Assembly (NCBI GenBank): GCA_947629295.1
Contig: CANRDH010000095.1
Location: forward strand, 1-6,293
Length of the DNA: 6,293 bases
Reading direction: 5' to 3'
Source: an uncultured Clostridia bacterium
GTDB taxonomy: Bacteria > Bacillota > Clostridia > Oscillospirales > Acutalibacteraceae
A program made the position numbers and the translations under genes. The notes beneath the pieces were generated by a model. The model saw only the letters and a list, made by a program, of their open reading frames with translations. It was not told where the DNA came from and did not search any database. Shown in pieces: positions 5,371 through 6,293 of this stretch; the stretch's first letter is position 1; each line of letters begins with the position of its first letter.

Positions 5371-5847
5371 TTGGTTATTTTTACTGTATTTCAAAAGCTC
5401 ATTAAGAGCAAAAAAATTATTATCTTTCTCGGTGCATTTATAATCATCCTGACAACAATACTTTTTGTCATATTTCGGGACGACCCTTATACCGCTGAAT
5501 TTGACGGAAAAACCTATTCTCTGAGGGCGGAAACGAGAGAAGAAATCTCTGAATTTGCAGATTTTTTCGCTCTGAAAATTGTTGATGAACCAATATATAC
5601 CAAAAATATTACGATTCCGTCGCATTTTAATGATACTTATTTGCAGTATAATGACCTTCAGAAGCAAATAGGTCTTGACCTTGAAAAATATAAGAGCAAA
5701 AACTGTACACTGTATTCTTATGAGATAATCTCGCCCGAGAGAAAAAACGGATGCGTTTTGAATCTTATAATTATGGATGGCAGGGTTATAGGAGGAGATA
5801 TAAGCGAAAGGGAATACGGCGGCAAAATGTTTGGTCTGGGGGAATAA
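5371..5847 (+). CDS. Membrane-anchored DUF4830 domain protein, 158 aa
   Basis: Function is unknown. A short cytoplasmic N-terminus with Lys residues (KLIKSKK, 9-15) precedes one hydrophobic segment at about 16-35. The rest is probably exported and tethered. The outer domain follows the DUF4830 pattern: a helix block with DFFALKIVDEP (64-74), then ITIPSHFNDTYLQYNDLQKQ (80-99), GLDLEKYK (101-108), a LYSYEI strand (114-119), LIIMDGRVIGGDIS (132-145), and a closing MFGL near the C-terminus, where family members usually end with a similar Gly/Leu motif. This is a family match by memory of its consensus. The start is TTG with a good ribosome binding site. It lies 210 bp upstream of, and co-directional with, the acyl-CoA synthetase gene, which has its own promoter. 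No terminator is seen after the stop. It diverges from the 65-aa gene. Confidence 0.8.
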   Translation: MVIFTVFQKLIKSKKIIIFLGAFIIILTTILFVIFRDDPYTAEFDGKTYSLRAETREEISEFADFFALKIVDEPIYTKNITIPSHFNDTYLQYNDLQKQIGLDLEKYKSKNCTLYSYEIISPERKNGCVLNLIIMDGRVIGGDISEREYGGKMFGLGE

Positions 5848-5883
5848 AATACAGACAAAAATTTTAACCGGTATAAAAATGAT

Positions 5884-5900
5884 ATTATAATGCTTATAAT
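5884..5900. repeat. Inverted repeat upstream of the acyl-CoA synthetase promoter
   Basis: ATTATAA (5884-5890) and TTATAAT (5894-5900) are exact complements around TGC. The repeat ends 16 bp before the -35 box. It could be an operator or a chance AT palindrome. Confidence 0.4.
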
Positions 5901-5916
5901 AGACATAAAAGTAATC

Positions 5917-5945
5917 TTGACAAAGAAAAATCAACGTGTTATCAT
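5917..5945 (+). promoter_or_regulatory. Strong sigma-A promoter of the acyl-CoA synthetase gene
   Basis: TTGACA (5917-5922), a 17-bp spacer, and TATCAT (5940-5945) preceded by TG at 5937-5938, forming an extended -10. Transcription should start near 5952, leaving about 105 nt of leader. Confidence 0.85.
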
Positions 5946-5956
5946 ATTTAGCAAGC

Positions 5957-6015
5957 CGTTAAAATTATTATTTTACAAATAAATGTCATCATTGTGTTAT
6001 TATGTACGTTAAAAT
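5957..6015 (+). repeat. Direct repeat CGTTAAAAT, copies 50 bp apart
   Basis: CGTTAAAAT occurs at 5957-5965 and again at 6007-6015, both in the untranslated leader. The exact 9-bp identity is visible; a regulatory role is only a possibility. Confidence 0.4.
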
Positions 6016-6057
6016 ACTAATACGGCTGAAAATTTATTAAAGTAAGGAGAATAAAAA

Positions 6058-6293
6058 ATGCTGTTGGACAGATTTTTACCACGCATCGAATTTGACTCGT
6101 ATGAAGACTTCAAAAAGAACTACAAGGTAAACGTGCCCGAAAATTTTAATTTTGGATTTGACATTGTTGACGAATGGGCAAAGCAGGATGAAAACAAGAA
6201 AGCACTTGTATGGTGCGATGACCACGGTGGGGAGAAAACATTCACATTCAAGGATATCAGCCTTCTTTCAAACAAGGCGGCTAATTATTTCAA
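6058..6293 (+). CDS. AMP-forming acetyl/acyl-CoA synthetase, N-terminal 78 residues (3' end outside window)
   Basis: Member of the adenylate-forming (ANL) superfamily, which activates a carboxylic acid with ATP and transfers the acyl group to CoA. Only the N-terminal cap is inside the window. The beginning MLLDRFLPRIEFDSYEDFKK, then VPENFNFGFDIVDEWAKQ (28-45), ALVWCDD (52-58), and KTFTFKDISLLSNKAANYF (62 onward) follow the usual start of acetyl-CoA/medium-chain acyl-CoA synthetases of Clostridia. The ATP-binding and CoA-binding motifs lie beyond the edge, so substrate (acetate versus longer or branched acids) cannot be judged and I give no gene symbol. AAGGAG (6044-6049) lies 8 nt before the ATG. 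It has its own extended -10 promoter and a roughly 105-nt leader. Confidence 0.9.
   Translation, partial: MLLDRFLPRIEFDSYEDFKKNYKVNVPENFNFGFDIVDEWAKQDENKKALVWCDDHGGEKTFTFKDISLLSNKAANYF

Larger units (their letters stand above)
5848..6057 (+). other. AT-rich gap and leader before the acyl-CoA synthetase gene
   Basis: The 210-bp gap holds an inverted repeat at 5884-5900, an extended -10 promoter at 5917-5945 and a leader of about 105 nt. In the leader, AGCCGT (5954-5959) can pair with ACGGCT (6022-6027). Between them are a TAAAAT/ATTTTA hairpin (5960-5965, 5970-5975) and a direct repeat. No known riboswitch class is recognised, and no terminator for the DUF4830 gene is visible. Confidence 0.5.

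Noticed and set aside
5260..5934. 224-codon minus-strand frame opposite the DUF4830 gene
   Set aside because: The product is a low-complexity run of Phe, Ile, Tyr and Lys typical of AT-rich antisense, and it conflicts with the conserved DUF4830 reading frame.
5992..6020. Second promoter (TTGTGT, 17 bp, TACTAA) for the acyl-CoA synthetase gene
   Set aside because: Both hexamers are poor, and a much stronger extended -10 promoter lies just upstream.
6020..6035. CodY-box-like CTGAAAATT before the acyl-CoA synthetase gene
   Set aside because: Only the right half resembles the CodY consensus; the left half has about one match in six.

Overview
The window looks like a chromosomal segment of a low-G+C Gram-positive anaerobe, most likely a gut member of the Clostridia (Oscillospiraceae/Ruminococcus-like). 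Three things suggest this: AT-rich intergenic DNA with near-consensus sigma-A promoters, strong AGGAGG-type ribosome binding sites, and the gene content (clostridial-type SerA, a multi-domain SseB-like protein, a DUF4830 protein, an AMP-forming acyl-CoA synthetase). The taxonomic placement is inference. I see no mobile element, CRISPR array, tRNA or rRNA.

Layout. Five genes read leftward. At the left edge is gltX (glutamyl-tRNA synthetase, 3' end outside the window). A 130-bp gap follows, holding the serA terminator and an AT-rich double palindrome at the gltX promoter. Next is a tight serC-serA operon (phosphoserine aminotransferase, then 3-phosphoglycerate dehydrogenase, 28 bp apart) with its own sigma-A promoter and a small hairpin in its leader. 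Upstream of that, on the same strand, is a 386-aa SseB-like protein, SseB being the family named for enhanced serine sensitivity in E. coli. It has a fully consensus promoter (TTGACA, 17 bp, TATAAT). A GC-rich, palindromic island of about 100 bp then separates it from a 65-aa protein of unknown function. After a divergent gap, two genes read rightward: a membrane-anchored DUF4830 protein with a TTG start, and the 5' end of an AMP-forming acetyl/acyl-CoA synthetase with a strong extended -10 promoter and a roughly 100-nt AT-rich leader.

How the genes relate. serC and serA supply two of the three steps from 3-phosphoglycerate to serine; serB is not in the window. SerA ends in an ACT domain that keeps the His/Asn/Asn serine-contact residues at E. 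coli spacing, so end-product feedback is expected. An SseB-like gene directly upstream of serC-serA is the most suggestive association here, because E. coli SseB was named for a serine-tolerance phenotype but has no settled biochemical role. Other points for a second look are the tandem SseB_N duplication, the GC-rich island (terminator, dispersed repeat, or a 50-codon Cys/Arg-rich ORF in frame with the preceding stop), and the palindromes in front of gltX. I did not find a clearly new multi-gene system.
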